Notes: generated by a model not told the origin, from the letters alone. A DNA stretch of 9,646 nt from an uncultured Eubacteriales bacterium (GCA_900319255.1 ONNU01000397.1:1-9646); one strand, 5' to 3'. Shown: positions 1-6,708, numbered from the stretch's first letter. A program made the numbers and translations.

Positions 1-12
1 GACCTTTTTCAT
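1..12 (-). CDS. 5' end of a minus-strand gene running off the window
   Basis: An ATG at 12 reads Met-Lys-Lys-Val leftward and then leaves the window. A GAGGA Shine-Dalgarno-like stretch lies about 6 nt upstream, and a promoter (50-78) sits at a sensible distance behind it. Met-Lys-Lys is a common opening for exported or membrane proteins, but four codons do not allow a function to be named. The promoter and ribosome site are the reason for calling it a gene. Confidence 0.5.
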
Positions 13-49
13 ATATCATCCTCATCTTCCTTTTAAATACGATAGCTAT

Positions 50-78
50 ATTATGACACATTTTCCCCCTTATTGCAA
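50..78 (-). promoter_or_regulatory. sigma-A-type promoter for the left-edge gene
   Basis: Read on the minus strand, TTGCAA (78-73) and CATAAT (55-50) are separated by 17 nt. CATAAT matches five of six consensus bases and TTGCAA four of six. The start of transcription would fall near 43, leaving a leader of about 30 nt before the ATG at 12. The -35 box touches the edge of repeat copy A. Confidence 0.5.
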
Positions 79-281
79 CCACCGGCGCCGGCAGCGCCGG
101 CGTGCCGCCGGTGTCAAAATCGCGCCGGCAGGTCTGACAATGCTTTACTTTCGTTCTCGCGTGTTATACTTGGATGATAAGGGGAAACAAATAATTCCCA
201 AAGCCGGCTCCTAATCAAAGTCCCAGAAATTTTTTACACGAACTGCGGCAGCGTTGACGCTACACCCAAAATCACGCCGGC
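76..281 (+). repeat. dispersed intergenic repeat, copy A
   Basis: Positions 94-187 align without gaps to 9356-9449 with only four mismatches (125, 126, 154 and 177). Similarity continues, with a 2-nt gap, to about 244 (9504). The unit begins with nested GC-rich inverted repeats, including CCGGCG-TGC-CGCCGG at 97-111 and GCCGGC-AGC-GCCGGC at 87-101. A conserved AT-richer body (about 130-240) follows. A second head module, AGCGTTGACGCT then a CCAAAATCACGCCGGCG-like stretch, lies at 250-281 without a body after it. No reading frame is conserved between the copies, so the element looks non-coding. Outer edges are approximate. It carries no transposase, so it could be a MITE-like or other small dispersed element. 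Confidence 0.8.
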
Positions 282-317
282 GCTGCCCCTCCCATTTCAG
301 TGGAGGCTTTGAGATAC

Positions 318-379
318 AATTCCTGATTCCTGATTCAAAACAATTCCACTTTCCACTTTCCAGATTCCAAATTCAAACA
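318..379. repeat. heptamer-periodic intergenic tract
   Basis: The sequence falls into 7-nt steps: ATTCCTG twice at 319-332, then ATTCAAA, CACTTTC-type steps twice near 345-360, then CAGATTC and CAAATTC. The period is kept while the unit drifts. A second, shorter tract of the same type is at 6841-6866. The rest of 282-460 holds no gene that I can support. Confidence 0.6.
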
Positions 380-503
380 AGATATCATTATCAACCAAAA
401 TTCCTGGCGACAAAGCTCAATTTTTATTTACTTTGTCTATTTTGCTAAAAAATAGCACAAAAGTTATTGCAAAATTAATCTATACTTTATCAAATAATTG
501 TTG

Positions 504-509
504 TATAAT
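504..509 (+). promoter_or_regulatory. -10 box of the phosphotransferase gene
   Basis: A perfect TATAAT at 504-509 lies in an AT-rich stretch 70 nt before the start codon. The hexamer 17 nt upstream (TATACT, 481-486) is a poor -35 box, so the promoter is called on the -10 and context alone. AAGGAG at 564-569, 9 nt before the ATG, is the ribosome site of the gene. Confidence 0.4.
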
Positions 510-578
510 AATACCAGATAATATTCGTGACAGTATGCGGATATTTGGTATTCACTGTTCTGAAAGGAGAACCTAATT

Positions 579-1322
579 ATGGACGTAATTGCAACAAGAA
601 AAGAAAAGGTTATATATAGAGAAGGAGATTCTGTTATAAAGATATTTTCCGACAAATATCCTAAGTCTGATATTCTCAATGAAGCTCTCAATCAGGCAAG
701 GGTCGAGGAAACCGGTCTTCCTATCCCCCAGCTCAGGGCTGTTTCTCTTATCGACGGCAAATGGGCTATCACCATGGATTATGTTGAGGGAAAGACTCTT
801 GAGCAGATCATGCGTGAGGATCCTGACAATATCGAAAAGTACATGAATGACTTCGTTGATCTCCAGCTTAAGGTACAGAGCAAAAAGGCTCCGCTGCTCA
901 ACAAGCTCAAGGACAAGATGAACAGAAAGATCAGCTCCCTCAACGGCAAGGTGGATGCGACTATCCGCTATGAGCTGCACACCCGTCTTGACAGTATGCC
1001 CAAGCACAACAAGCTCTGCCACGGCGATTTCAACCCCTCAAATATCATTATTGACGCTGAGGGCAACCCCCATATCATCGACTGGTCACATGCTACTCAG
1101 GGCAATGCTTCTGCCGATGCTGCAAGAACCTATCTTCTCTTCTCTCTCAAATACAAGGAGCTTGCTGATATGTATCTCGATATGTTCTGCAAAAAGAGCG
1201 ATACCGCTAAACAGTATGTTCAGCAGTGGCTGCCCATCGTTGCAGCTTCACAGCTGGTCAAGAGAATTCCCGGCGAGGAAGAATTCCTCCAGAGCTGGGT
1301 CGATGTTGTTGACTATCAGTGA
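579..1322 (+). CDS. aminoglycoside/choline-kinase-like phosphotransferase (APH fold)
   Basis: This 247-residue protein has the APH/choline kinase fold. The N-lobe lysine is Lys21 in VIKIF, with a probable partner Glu35. The catalytic Brenner-type loop is HGDFNPSN (148-155, Asp150 and Asn155), and the metal-binding Asp168 sits in HIIDWSHA. All kinase residues are present, so it should be active on some small molecule. It resembles the short APH-like family TIGR02172, common in gut Firmicutes and Fibrobacter, whose substrate is not established. I would not call it a resistance gene, because it sits among chromosomal genes without a cassette. It is the only plus-strand gene here, with its own promoter and terminator, so it is monocistronic. 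The start is set by AAGGAG 9 nt upstream. Confidence 0.85.
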   Translation: MDVIATRKEKVIYREGDSVIKIFSDKYPKSDILNEALNQARVEETGLPIPQLRAVSLIDGKWAITMDYVEGKTLEQIMREDPDNIEKYMNDFVDLQLKVQSKKAPLLNKLKDKMNRKISSLNGKVDATIRYELHTRLDSMPKHNKLCHGDFNPSNIIIDAEGNPHIIDWSHATQGNASADAARTYLLFSLKYKELADMYLDMFCKKSDTAKQYVQQWLPIVAASQLVKRIPGEEEFLQSWVDVVDYQ

Positions 1323-1349
1323 TTGCATTTTGCGGACCTCCAAATATTT

Positions 1350-1393
1350 AAGCCGCAGGGCTGTCCTTTCATCGGGCAGCCCTGCGGCTTTTC
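1350..1393 (+). terminator. strong intrinsic terminator, possibly bidirectional
   Basis: A perfect 14-bp stem (AAGCCGCAGGGCTG at 1350-1363 with its complement at 1377-1390) encloses a 13-nt loop and runs into a T-rich tail. It lies 28 nt after the phosphotransferase stop. On the minus strand the stem is followed by TTAAATATTT and lies just after map, so it may end both converging transcripts. Confidence 0.9.
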
Positions 1394-1422
1394 TTCCGGC
1401 TTTTTATGATTTTCCAATATTA

Positions 1423-2298
1423 TCAGTATGCAAGCACTTCGTGACCGTCCTCAGTAACGAGTACCATGATCTCCCATTGTGCGGAGGGCTTTTTATCGGC
1501 GGTATAGATCGTCCAGCCGTCCTCCTTATCGCAGAACACCTTATCAGTGCCCATATTTACCATAGGCTCAATGGTGAAGATCATTCCGGGGACAAGAAGC
1601 ATTTCCTCCCCTGCCTTGGAAACGTAGCTGACCCAGGGATCCTCATGGAATTCAAGACCTACCCCATGTCCGCCTATCTCACGGACAACAGAAAAGCCGT
1701 TTTTCACTGCGTGCTCATGAACAGCCTGTCCCATATCCCCGAGGAATGTCCAGGGCTTTACCTTTTCAAGACCGATCTCGACACATTCCTTTGTGACATC
1801 CACAAGCTTTCTTTTTTCCTCGCTTACATCACCGATGCAGAACATTCTTGAGGAATCCGAAAAATATCCGTCAAGTATGGTGCTGACATCAACATTGATG
1901 ATATCGCCCTCCTTCAGCACGACCTTATCGGAGGGTATACCGTGGCACACTATTTCATTGATCGAGGTGCATACGCTTTTCGGATAGCCCTCATAATTCA
2001 GCGGAGCAGGAATACCGCCCATCTCAGCAGTCTTTTTTGCAACGATATCGTCAATTTCCTGAGTAGTCATGCCGGCTCTGATCTTTTCTGCAACAAGATC
2101 AAGAACTGCAATATTGATCTTTGCGCTTTCTCTTATTTTCTGGATCTGCTCAGGAGTTTTGATGATGCTGTGATCGGGAACGATATGTCCCTGACTTCTG
2201 ATATAAGCGATCCTGTCGTCAAATTCCTCATGGCATTTTTTATACTTCCTTCCGCTGCCGCACCAGCAGGGATCGTTTCTTCCCAGTTTACTGCTCAT
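1423..2298 (-). CDS. map: type I methionine aminopeptidase with N-terminal SEC-C zinc motif
   Basis: This enzyme removes the initiator methionine from new proteins in the cytoplasm. The 291-residue form opens with a SEC-C zinc knuckle (Cys11, Cys13, Cys22, His23 in NDPCWCGSGRKYKKCH), which may tether it to ribosomes. The metalloprotease domain follows. Its five metal ligands are all visible: Asp137 and Asp148 (NVDVSTILDGYFSD), His211 (GGHGVG), Glu244 (FTIEP) and Glu276 (SAQWE). The active-site histidines His119 (CHGIP) and His218 (FHEDP) are also present. An upstream in-frame TTG at 2319 would add seven residues, but it has no ribosome site. The ATG at 2298 gives the MSSKLGRNDPC opening usual for the family, with GAGGA about 14 nt upstream, a slightly long gap. 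It ends in front of the shared terminator. Confidence 0.97.
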   Translation of the reverse strand: MSSKLGRNDPCWCGSGRKYKKCHEEFDDRIAYIRSQGHIVPDHSIIKTPEQIQKIRESAKINIAVLDLVAEKIRAGMTTQEIDDIVAKKTAEMGGIPAPLNYEGYPKSVCTSINEIVCHGIPSDKVVLKEGDIINVDVSTILDGYFSDSSRMFCIGDVSEEKRKLVDVTKECVEIGLEKVKPWTFLGDMGQAVHEHAVKNGFSVVREIGGHGVGLEFHEDPWVSYVSKAGEEMLLVPGMIFTIEPMVNMGTDKVFCDKEDGWTIYTADKKPSAQWEIMVLVTEDGHEVLAY

Positions 2299-2332
2299 TA
2301 TCTGTTGACACTTCCTCAAAAATAAAATTTTT

Positions 2333-2349
2333 ACGGTGCTTTACACCGT
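2333..2349 (-). other. small hairpin in the map leader
   Basis: ACGGTG (2333-2338) and CACCGT (2344-2349) form a perfect 6-bp stem with a 5-nt loop. On the minus strand it is followed by an A-then-T-rich run just before the map ribosome site. It could be a weak terminator of the upstream small gene or an attenuator of map. The stem is short, so the role is uncertain. Confidence 0.35.
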
Positions 2350-2385
2350 CTGGATTTTATGTCTGTGCTTTTTCCGCTCTGCTAA

Positions 2386-2562
2386 TTATTTGAAAATCAA
2401 TGCAAGAGTAAATCCTATTGCAGCTATCAGAAGCCATGCTCCTGTGACAAGAAAGCTGCTTTTGCTGTAATCCTTATCCAGAATAAACCATTTTACAGCA
2501 TTGACTGTCATTCCGATCAAACCTATTACAGTAAGCGAAAACCAGATAGGATTAATTTCCAT
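2386..2562 (-). CDS. 58-residue two-helix membrane protein, function unknown
   Basis: An ATG at 2562 is preceded by a strong AAGGAGG Shine-Dalgarno (about 8 nt gap) and opens a 58-codon frame ending in TAA at 2386. The protein begins MEINPIWFSL. It has one hydrophobic helix at about 6-28 (including VIGLIGMTVNAV), a short charged turn (LDKDYSKSS, about 29-37) and a second helix at about 38-57 (VTGAWLLIAAIGFTLALIF), ending in Lys. By positive-inside logic the K/D-rich turn is probably cytoplasmic. I do not recognise the family. It lies 87 nt upstream of map on the same strand and could share its transcript. The ribosome site, helical pattern and clean stop support a real gene although it is very short. 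Confidence 0.75.
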   Translation of the reverse strand: MEINPIWFSLTVIGLIGMTVNAVKWFILDKDYSKSSFLVTGAWLLIAAIGFTLALIFK

Positions 2563-2880
2563 TTTCCTTACCTCCTTACTCTTTTGATTTTTCAGCTGAT
2601 TTTATAAAACAGAAAAGCCTGTGTTTATGCGGATTTATTTGTATTTACAATAATAAATTTTCTCCTTTTTCCAAGGATTTTCAGGTTTTTGGCGAGGTGT
2701 CTCCCCTGAGTTTTCTCCCTTTTGCAATACCCTTTCCTTCTCCCCCTCAGCGGCTCAGGCTTTAGCAGCTAAGATTTAGTATTGAATTAATGGTGTTAAA
2801 GGTCAATCTGAAAATACGCCTTTTTTGAAGGGGGCTTTCAACCTCTGCGGATGGCGAAGCTTTTATCATTAACTTCCGGG
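2563..2880. other. 318-bp intergenic region without a supported gene
   Basis: This gap separates mtaB from the small membrane-protein gene. A TTGTA-TT-TACAA inverted repeat at about 2640-2651 and a weak minus-strand promoter-like pair (TTGGAA, 16 nt, TATTGT) could serve the small gene. Positions 2700-2750 are strikingly pyrimidine-rich on the plus strand. I see no convincing terminator after mtaB, only a weak TTGAA/TTCAA pair near 2827-2842. Confidence 0.4.
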
Positions 2881-4167
2881 TCACACTTTGCTCCCGATAA
2901 TATGGTCTCCCTCTCGCCTGTCAAGTCTGACATCAATTATCTTATTGATAAAGCTTTCATCAGCGTCTACGAAAACCTGTGTATAATTCGGGGTGTAGCC
3001 CTCATACAGACCGTTTCTGCTGTTTGTTTCGATGAGAACCTTTTCTGTCCTGCCGAGCTGCGCATTCAGAAACCGCTGTCTTGCTCTTTCGGCATATTCA
3101 GCCATTATGGCTGCTCTTTTTTTCTTGATCTCAGCGCTCACCTGATCCGGCGCTCTGTCAGCAGCTGTGCCCGGTCGGCGGGAATACGGGAAAATATGCG
3201 TGCGTGCAAAGCCTGTTTTTTCAACAAACTGCGCCGACTGCAAAAACTCCTCCTGGCTCTCCCCTGCAAAGCCTACCATAACATCGGTCGTTATGGACGG
3301 GTTATCAAAAACGCTGCGGATATTTTCGACTATCTCAGTATATTCCGCTGTAGAATAATGGCGGTTCATACGTCTGAGGGTCTGATCGCATCCGCTTTGC
3401 AGCGACAGATGGAACTGGGGGCAGAAATTCTCATATTCCGCAAAGATACGCAGTGTATCCATATCCATTGATTCAGGCTCAAGTGAGCCAAGTCTTATCC
3501 TGATATCCGCAGCCTCGCAGGCTGTTCTTACAGCGTCAGCAAAGCGCAGACCGTTATCGCTGCCGAAGGATGACAGATTTATCCCCACCAGAACGACTTC
3601 CTTATAGCCGTTTTCAGCGAAGCCCCTTATTTCTTTGCGGATATAATCAAGGCTTGATGAACGCACCCTGCCTCTTGCGTAGGGGATAATACAATATGAG
3701 CAGAAACGGTTGCAGCCGTCCTCGATCTTGAGGAAAGCCCTTGTTCTGCCCGAAAAATCAAACACTGAAAGATCCTCATATTCATCAGCGCGGCTGAAAT
3801 CCTCCACCTGTCTGAGCTTTTTTCTTTCAGCTATATATTTATCAATCGCAGGGATTATATCTCCCTTTCTTTTATTACCGATGATGATATCGGCATCTGC
3901 AAGGCTTTTATTGTTTTCTCCGGCAGTCTGAGCCATGCATCCGGTAAGAACGACGATAGTACCGGGATCCTCTCTTCTTATGCGGTGCAGAAGCTTGACA
4001 GCCTTCTGTTCGCTTGCGGCGGTGACAGCGCAGGAATTGAGGATAGTAACATCAGCCGGTTCATTATCCGCTGCGGGGGCATAGCCTTTCTCCTGCATAG
4101 ATCTGACGATCGCCTGAGATTCAAACTGATTGACCTTGCAGCCCAGTGTAAAAATCCTTACTTTCAT
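2881..4167 (-). CDS. mtaB: tRNA t6A37 methylthiotransferase MtaB
   Basis: This is a radical-SAM methylthiotransferase that converts t6A to ms2t6A at position 37 of tRNAs reading ANN codons. All three domains are present in 428 residues. The N-terminal UPF0004 domain holds the auxiliary-cluster cysteines Cys10 (TLGCKVNQFES), Cys46 (LNSCAVT) and Cys77 (LTGCMAQ). The radical-SAM core has CNRFCSYC (Cys152, Cys156, Cys159). A TRAM RNA-binding domain fills about 370-428. The GCKVNQFES opening separates MtaB from MiaB and RimO, which start with a different GC motif. It begins 10 nt after the HPr-like gene stops, and its ribosome site AAGGA overlaps the end of that gene, so the two are very likely translationally coupled. 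Its start is the ATG at 4167. Confidence 0.95.
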   Translation of the reverse strand: MKVRIFTLGCKVNQFESQAIVRSMQEKGYAPAADNEPADVTILNSCAVTAASEQKAVKLLHRIRREDPGTIVVLTGCMAQTAGENNKSLADADIIIGNKRKGDIIPAIDKYIAERKKLRQVEDFSRADEYEDLSVFDFSGRTRAFLKIEDGCNRFCSYCIIPYARGRVRSSSLDYIRKEIRGFAENGYKEVVLVGINLSSFGSDNGLRFADAVRTACEAADIRIRLGSLEPESMDMDTLRIFAEYENFCPQFHLSLQSGCDQTLRRMNRHYSTAEYTEIVENIRSVFDNPSITTDVMVGFAGESQEEFLQSAQFVEKTGFARTHIFPYSRRPGTAADRAPDQVSAEIKKKRAAIMAEYAERARQRFLNAQLGRTEKVLIETNSRNGLYEGYTPNYTQVFVDADESFINKIIDVRLDRREGDHIIGSKV

Positions 4168-4177
4168 TGATCAAAAA

Positions 4178-4417
4178 TCATTCCTTATAAACATACGGAG
4201 CGATATCCTCGTAGAAGCTTTCAGGGATATCGTTTTCCGGCACCTCAAGATCCACCGGAGCCGAAATATCAATGCTCAGTATCCCGATAAGAGAATGAGC
4301 ATCCATTGTATACATATCAGAGACAAGATTAATTTCCATCTTGCCGTATTTAGCAGCCATATCCACAAATTCCTTGACAGTATTCAGATCCTTGAAATAT
4401 ACCTTTGCATTATACAT
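4178..4417 (-). CDS. HPr-like protein lacking the phosphocarrier histidine
   Basis: The 79-residue length and the MDAHSLIGILSIDIS segment (38-52) match the HPr fold around its regulatory serine, here Ser42 (equivalent to Ser46 of HPr). The region that should carry the His15 active site (HARPA type) reads LNTVKEFVDMAAKYG, with no histidine. It therefore cannot act as a normal PTS phosphocarrier. Such degenerate HPr proteins are common in Clostridia and their role is not established; a Crh-like regulatory role through the serine is an inference. A GGAGGAG ribosome site lies 6 nt before the ATG at 4417. It is the first gene of an operon with mtaB, behind the promoter at 4574-4602 and a long leader. 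Confidence 0.8.
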   Translation of the reverse strand: MYNAKVYFKDLNTVKEFVDMAAKYGKMEINLVSDMYTMDAHSLIGILSIDISAPVDLEVPENDIPESFYEDIAPYVYKE

Positions 4418-4566
4418 AGCTGACTCCTCCGATCAATAACGGGCTATCCGTATTAGCTTATTTTTCTTTCCGACAGCCGGCTGACATACAGAAATGCCGG
4501 ACAGACAGGGCTTTTTTCCCCCCGGAAAACATCCGGTCATCTCTCCGTGACACAGTACGGCTCACA
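4418..4566 (-). promoter_or_regulatory. structured 5' leader of the HPr-like/mtaB operon
   Basis: Transcription from the promoter at 4574-4602 gives about 150 nt before the first ATG. In transcript order, three inverted repeats are visible: CCGT/ACGG (4545-4560), CCGGA/TCCGG with a 5-nt loop (4522-4536) and CCGGC/GCCGG with a 14-nt loop (4477-4500). A palindrome, CAGCCGGCTG, spans 4474-4483 and competes with the last stem. I do not recognise a known riboswitch class. The leader could be an attenuator or protein-binding RNA, or merely structured. Confidence 0.35.
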
Positions 4567-4573
4567 ATACATT

Positions 4574-4602
4574 ATTGTAGCAATATTTTTCCCTGCGGTC
4601 AA
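4574..4602 (-). promoter_or_regulatory. sigma-A promoter of the HPr-like/mtaB operon
   Basis: On the minus strand TTGACC (4602-4597), a 17-nt spacer and TACAAT (4579-4574) make a near-consensus housekeeping promoter. It reads into the leader and then the HPr-like gene at 4417. Confidence 0.8.
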
Positions 4603-4812
4603 CATTAAATGACGAAAGAAAACGCATTTTTCAAGGGTAAAAAACAGGTTTTGTTAAGAATCAAAAAATAAGTTATCATGCGGCATCGGTTTTGTTACTA
4701 TTGACAATGGTATTTCCATAGCCCGCAGCCTCCGGGCATTTCAGCATTACACAAAAGCTGATGCTTCATTACGAAAATCTGTGTGCAGACACGTTTTTTT
4801 GTAATGGCTGAT
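4603..4812. other. 210-bp gap with a possible plus-strand small RNA
   Basis: There is no credible protein gene here. On the plus strand TTGTTA (4651-4656), a 17-nt spacer and TATCAT (4674-4679) resemble a promoter. Downstream are hairpins GCCCG/CGGGC (4721-4737) and AGCAT/ATGCT, then a weak stem GTGT-GCAG-ACAC (4781-4792) followed by seven T (4794-4800). This would give an RNA of about 115 nt. The stem is weak and the reading is speculative. Confidence 0.25.
4774..4800 (-). terminator. weak, possibly bidirectional terminator after the DUF5662 gene
   Basis: AAAA, then GTGT (4781-4784), loop GCAG, ACAC (4789-4792), then TTTTTTT. On the minus strand it lies about 13 nt past the DUF5662 stop, and the stem is followed by an AGATTTT tail. 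With only four to five pairs it may be inefficient. Confidence 0.3.
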
Positions 4813-5391
4813 TCAGGAATGTCTTTTTCCGTCAGTCAGCGCTTTTCCCCGTTGGGGCTTCTTGTTTTTCAGCACCTCCCGGCGGATATAGTCTACCGTC
4901 TTTTCCTCGCCGTCGTCTTTCAGCTTTTTCAAAAGCTTTTCAAGGAGCGCTGCTGTTTCCGGATGGATGATATAATGGGAGCGTGACTTCATAAAATAAT
5001 CGTATGCGTCGCTGTCTGTATAATTCTTTCCCTTATAATTCTTACAGGCGGCTACCCTGTCGCAGAACATCTCCACTACATATTTTACAGGCATTTTCAT
5101 CCCTTCCATCATATGCCCCTCGTTCAGACCGTAGTCTATCCAGTATTCAAGATGATGCTTATTCCTGCCCTTATGATGTAGCCATGCTGAGGTATAGCCC
5201 TTTTCTTCACGCTCTGCATCGTTCGGACTGCGGGTGCCCTGATAATATTTCGCCCCCACAAGAAATTCCGTAGGCGAATACTTCGACATATCATGCAGCA
5301 GCCCCTGTCTGTACAGTCCCACCCTGAAGCACAGCTGCATCACCAGCCTTTTGTGATGATTGATCGTTTTCAGATGCCTGAACCATTTCAT
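4813..5391 (-). CDS. DUF5662 family protein (HD-like, His-rich)
   Basis: This 192-residue protein matches the pattern I know for DUF5662: KWFRHLKTINHHK near the start, LLHDMSKYSPTEF (31-43), GAKYYQG, HHKGRNKHHLEYWIDYG (72-88) and a later MFCDRVAA (108-115). The spread of His and Asp (His12-His13, His33-Asp34, His72-His73, His79-His80, Asp111) resembles an HD-type metal site, so a metal-dependent hydrolase is a reasonable guess. No activity is established, and some databases mislabel members as catalase. An in-frame ATG at 5436 would add 15 residues. I prefer the ATG at 5391, because GGAG lies 8 nt before it and the family usually starts at this point. The C-terminal 30 residues are Lys-rich and look disordered. 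It is last in a same-strand run after ispF (63-nt gap). Confidence 0.85.
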   Translation of the reverse strand: MKWFRHLKTINHHKRLVMQLCFRVGLYRQGLLHDMSKYSPTEFLVGAKYYQGTRSPNDAEREEKGYTSAWLHHKGRNKHHLEYWIDYGLNEGHMMEGMKMPVKYVVEMFCDRVAACKNYKGKNYTDSDAYDYFMKSRSHYIIHPETAALLEKLLKKLKDDGEEKTVDYIRREVLKNKKPQRGKALTDGKRHS

Positions 5392-5454
5392 TTCCATCTC
5401 TCCGTTACAAGGCAGGAGCCTGCGCATTCTGCCCATGCCCCTGCCTTTTCTCCA

Positions 5455-5949
5455 TTACTCCGCAGCCTGCTTTGTATTATAAATCAATGCAACGCTGTGC
5501 GCCGATACACCCTCCAGGTGTCCCGTAAAGCCAAGACGTTCCTCTGTGGTAGCCTTGACGCTGACTGCGGAAGTATCCGTTCCCATCGCCTTTGCGATGT
5601 TATTTCTCATCTGATTGATAAACGGGCGGAGCTTCGGCGCCTGAGCGATTATTGTTGCGTCGATATTGGATATCTCATACCCGTTCAGTCTCAGCAGCTC
5701 ACAAACCCTGCTCAGCAGCTTCAGGCTGTCTGCTCCGATGTATTTCTCGTCGTTATCGGGAAAGTGCAGCCCTATATCCCCCATCGCTGCCGCTCCCAGC
5801 AGGGAATCCATTATGGCATGTACCACAACATCCGCATCGCTGTGACCCACAAGTCCCTTTCCGAAGGGGATATCCACGCCGCCGAGTATCAGCTTTCTCC
5901 CCGCAGCATACCTGTGTACATCATAACCGTGTCCGATCCTGAAATTCAT
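5455..5949 (-). CDS. ispF: 2-C-methyl-D-erythritol 2,4-cyclodiphosphate synthase
   Basis: IspF cyclises CDP-methylerythritol 2-phosphate in the MEP isoprenoid pathway. It is a cytoplasmic trimer with a zinc ion at each site. The 164 residues are normal length. The zinc ligands are Asp10 and His12 (GHGYDVHR) and His44 in the signature GHSDADVVVHA. DIGLHFPDND (58-67) and the CDP-binding KATTEERLGFTG (132-143) are intact. A GTG at 5958 would add three residues, but AAGGAG would then touch the start codon. With the ATG at 5949 the same site sits 10 nt upstream, so the ATG is chosen. No ispD is next to it, unlike in many bacteria. It follows the SGNH gene by 36 nt on the same strand and is probably co-transcribed. 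Confidence 0.97.
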   Translation of the reverse strand: MNFRIGHGYDVHRYAAGRKLILGGVDIPFGKGLVGHSDADVVVHAIMDSLLGAAAMGDIGLHFPDNDEKYIGADSLKLLSRVCELLRLNGYEISNIDATIIAQAPKLRPFINQMRNNIAKAMGTDTSAVSVKATTEERLGFTGHLEGVSAHSVALIYNTKQAAE

Positions 5950-5985
5950 TTTGCTCACGCTCCTTTATTATATTTCCGCCTTATT

Positions 5986-6708
5986 TCATGCTGTCGGCTT
6001 TGTATCAGCCCTCAGCATCCGTCCGAGTTTTTCCGAAAGGGTTTCGCCGAGTATCTGCTGTCCCTTTTCATTGAGATGTATCCCGTCTGCGCAGAGATAA
6101 TTCCCGTAATCTCTTATGCCCAGAAACTCTGTGCGTATATCCAGAAGCGGTACGTCAAGCTCCTTTGCCACCATATCCGCAGCATGGGAATATCTTTCCT
6201 GTGTGCGGTAAATTATCTGCTTTTCGCACAGCCAATGGAGCACCCTGTCCCCCTCTGTACCTTCGTCACGGCAGAACCAGTCAAAATAGCGGTCTGCGCT
6301 TATGGGCGGCAGGTTCATTATTATGGGCTGGATACCGTTTTCACGCATCAGCGTAACGATCTCACGAAGCTGATCTACAAATATATCAAAGGGGGTATGA
6401 GGATCATGCTCCCTCAGATATTCTGCCGAGACCTCCTGCCAGTTGAAATCGCAGTCGTTTCCCCCGAATTCAATAATTGCCGCATCAGTTTTATTTCCAG
6501 CCGCAAGCGCTCGTTCGATAAGCTTTCTGCCCTTTGTTATTATATTTCCGAAGCGGGAATTATTCTTAATATTAATTTCAGGAAAGCTCTCCGCAAGAAT
6601 ATCCGCAGCGCATCTGTCGCAGCCCTTATATTTTTGCATCTGCTCATCAAACACGATCCCCTTGAGTATCGAATCGCCCCATATTGCAAGGCTTTTTATC
6701 TCATCCAT
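5986..6708 (-). CDS. SGNH/GDSL-family hydrolase
   Basis: The 240-residue protein carries all four SGNH blocks. Ser13 is the nucleophile in IWGDSI, Gly54 is in SRFGNI, Asn84 is in FGGND, and the Asp208/His211 pair is in DGIHLN near the C-terminus. These form the catalytic triad and oxyanion hole of esterases and acyl hydrolases. No signal peptide or membrane helix is seen, so it should act in the cytoplasm; the substrate cannot be inferred. The ATG at 6708 has a textbook AGGAGGT ribosome site 6 nt upstream. It is the first coding region after the repeat-bearing gap at 6709-6864, where I find no convincing promoter, so it may depend on read-through from the transporter gene. Confidence 0.9.
   Translation of the reverse strand: MDEIKSLAIWGDSILKGIVFDEQMQKYKGCDRCAADILAESFPEINIKNNSRFGNIITKGRKLIERALAAGNKTDAAIIEFGGNDCDFNWQEVSAEYLREHDPHTPFDIFVDQLREIVTLMRENGIQPIIMNLPPISADRYFDWFCRDEGTEGDRVLHWLCEKQIIYRTQERYSHAADMVAKELDVPLLDIRTEFLGIRDYGNYLCADGIHLNEKGQQILGETLSEKLGRMLRADTKPTA

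Noticed and set aside
318..379. CRISPR array
   Set aside because: The 7-nt period has no spacers, and no cas gene is present.
254..448. A 64-codon plus-strand frame in the left intergenic region
   Set aside because: It has no ribosome site and covers the repeat head and heptamer tract; its composition follows those repeats.
579..1322. Acquired antibiotic-resistance gene
   Set aside because: Only the general APH fold is shared. There is no cassette, integron or mobile context, and known resistance enzymes differ in length and motifs.
955..1851. A 298-codon plus-strand frame across the phosphotransferase end, the terminator and map
   Set aside because: It runs through a strong terminator and overlaps two well-supported genes in other frames.
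4701..4706. Perfect TTGACA as a plus-strand promoter
   Set aside because: The positions 16-18 nt downstream are GC-rich and give no -10 box.
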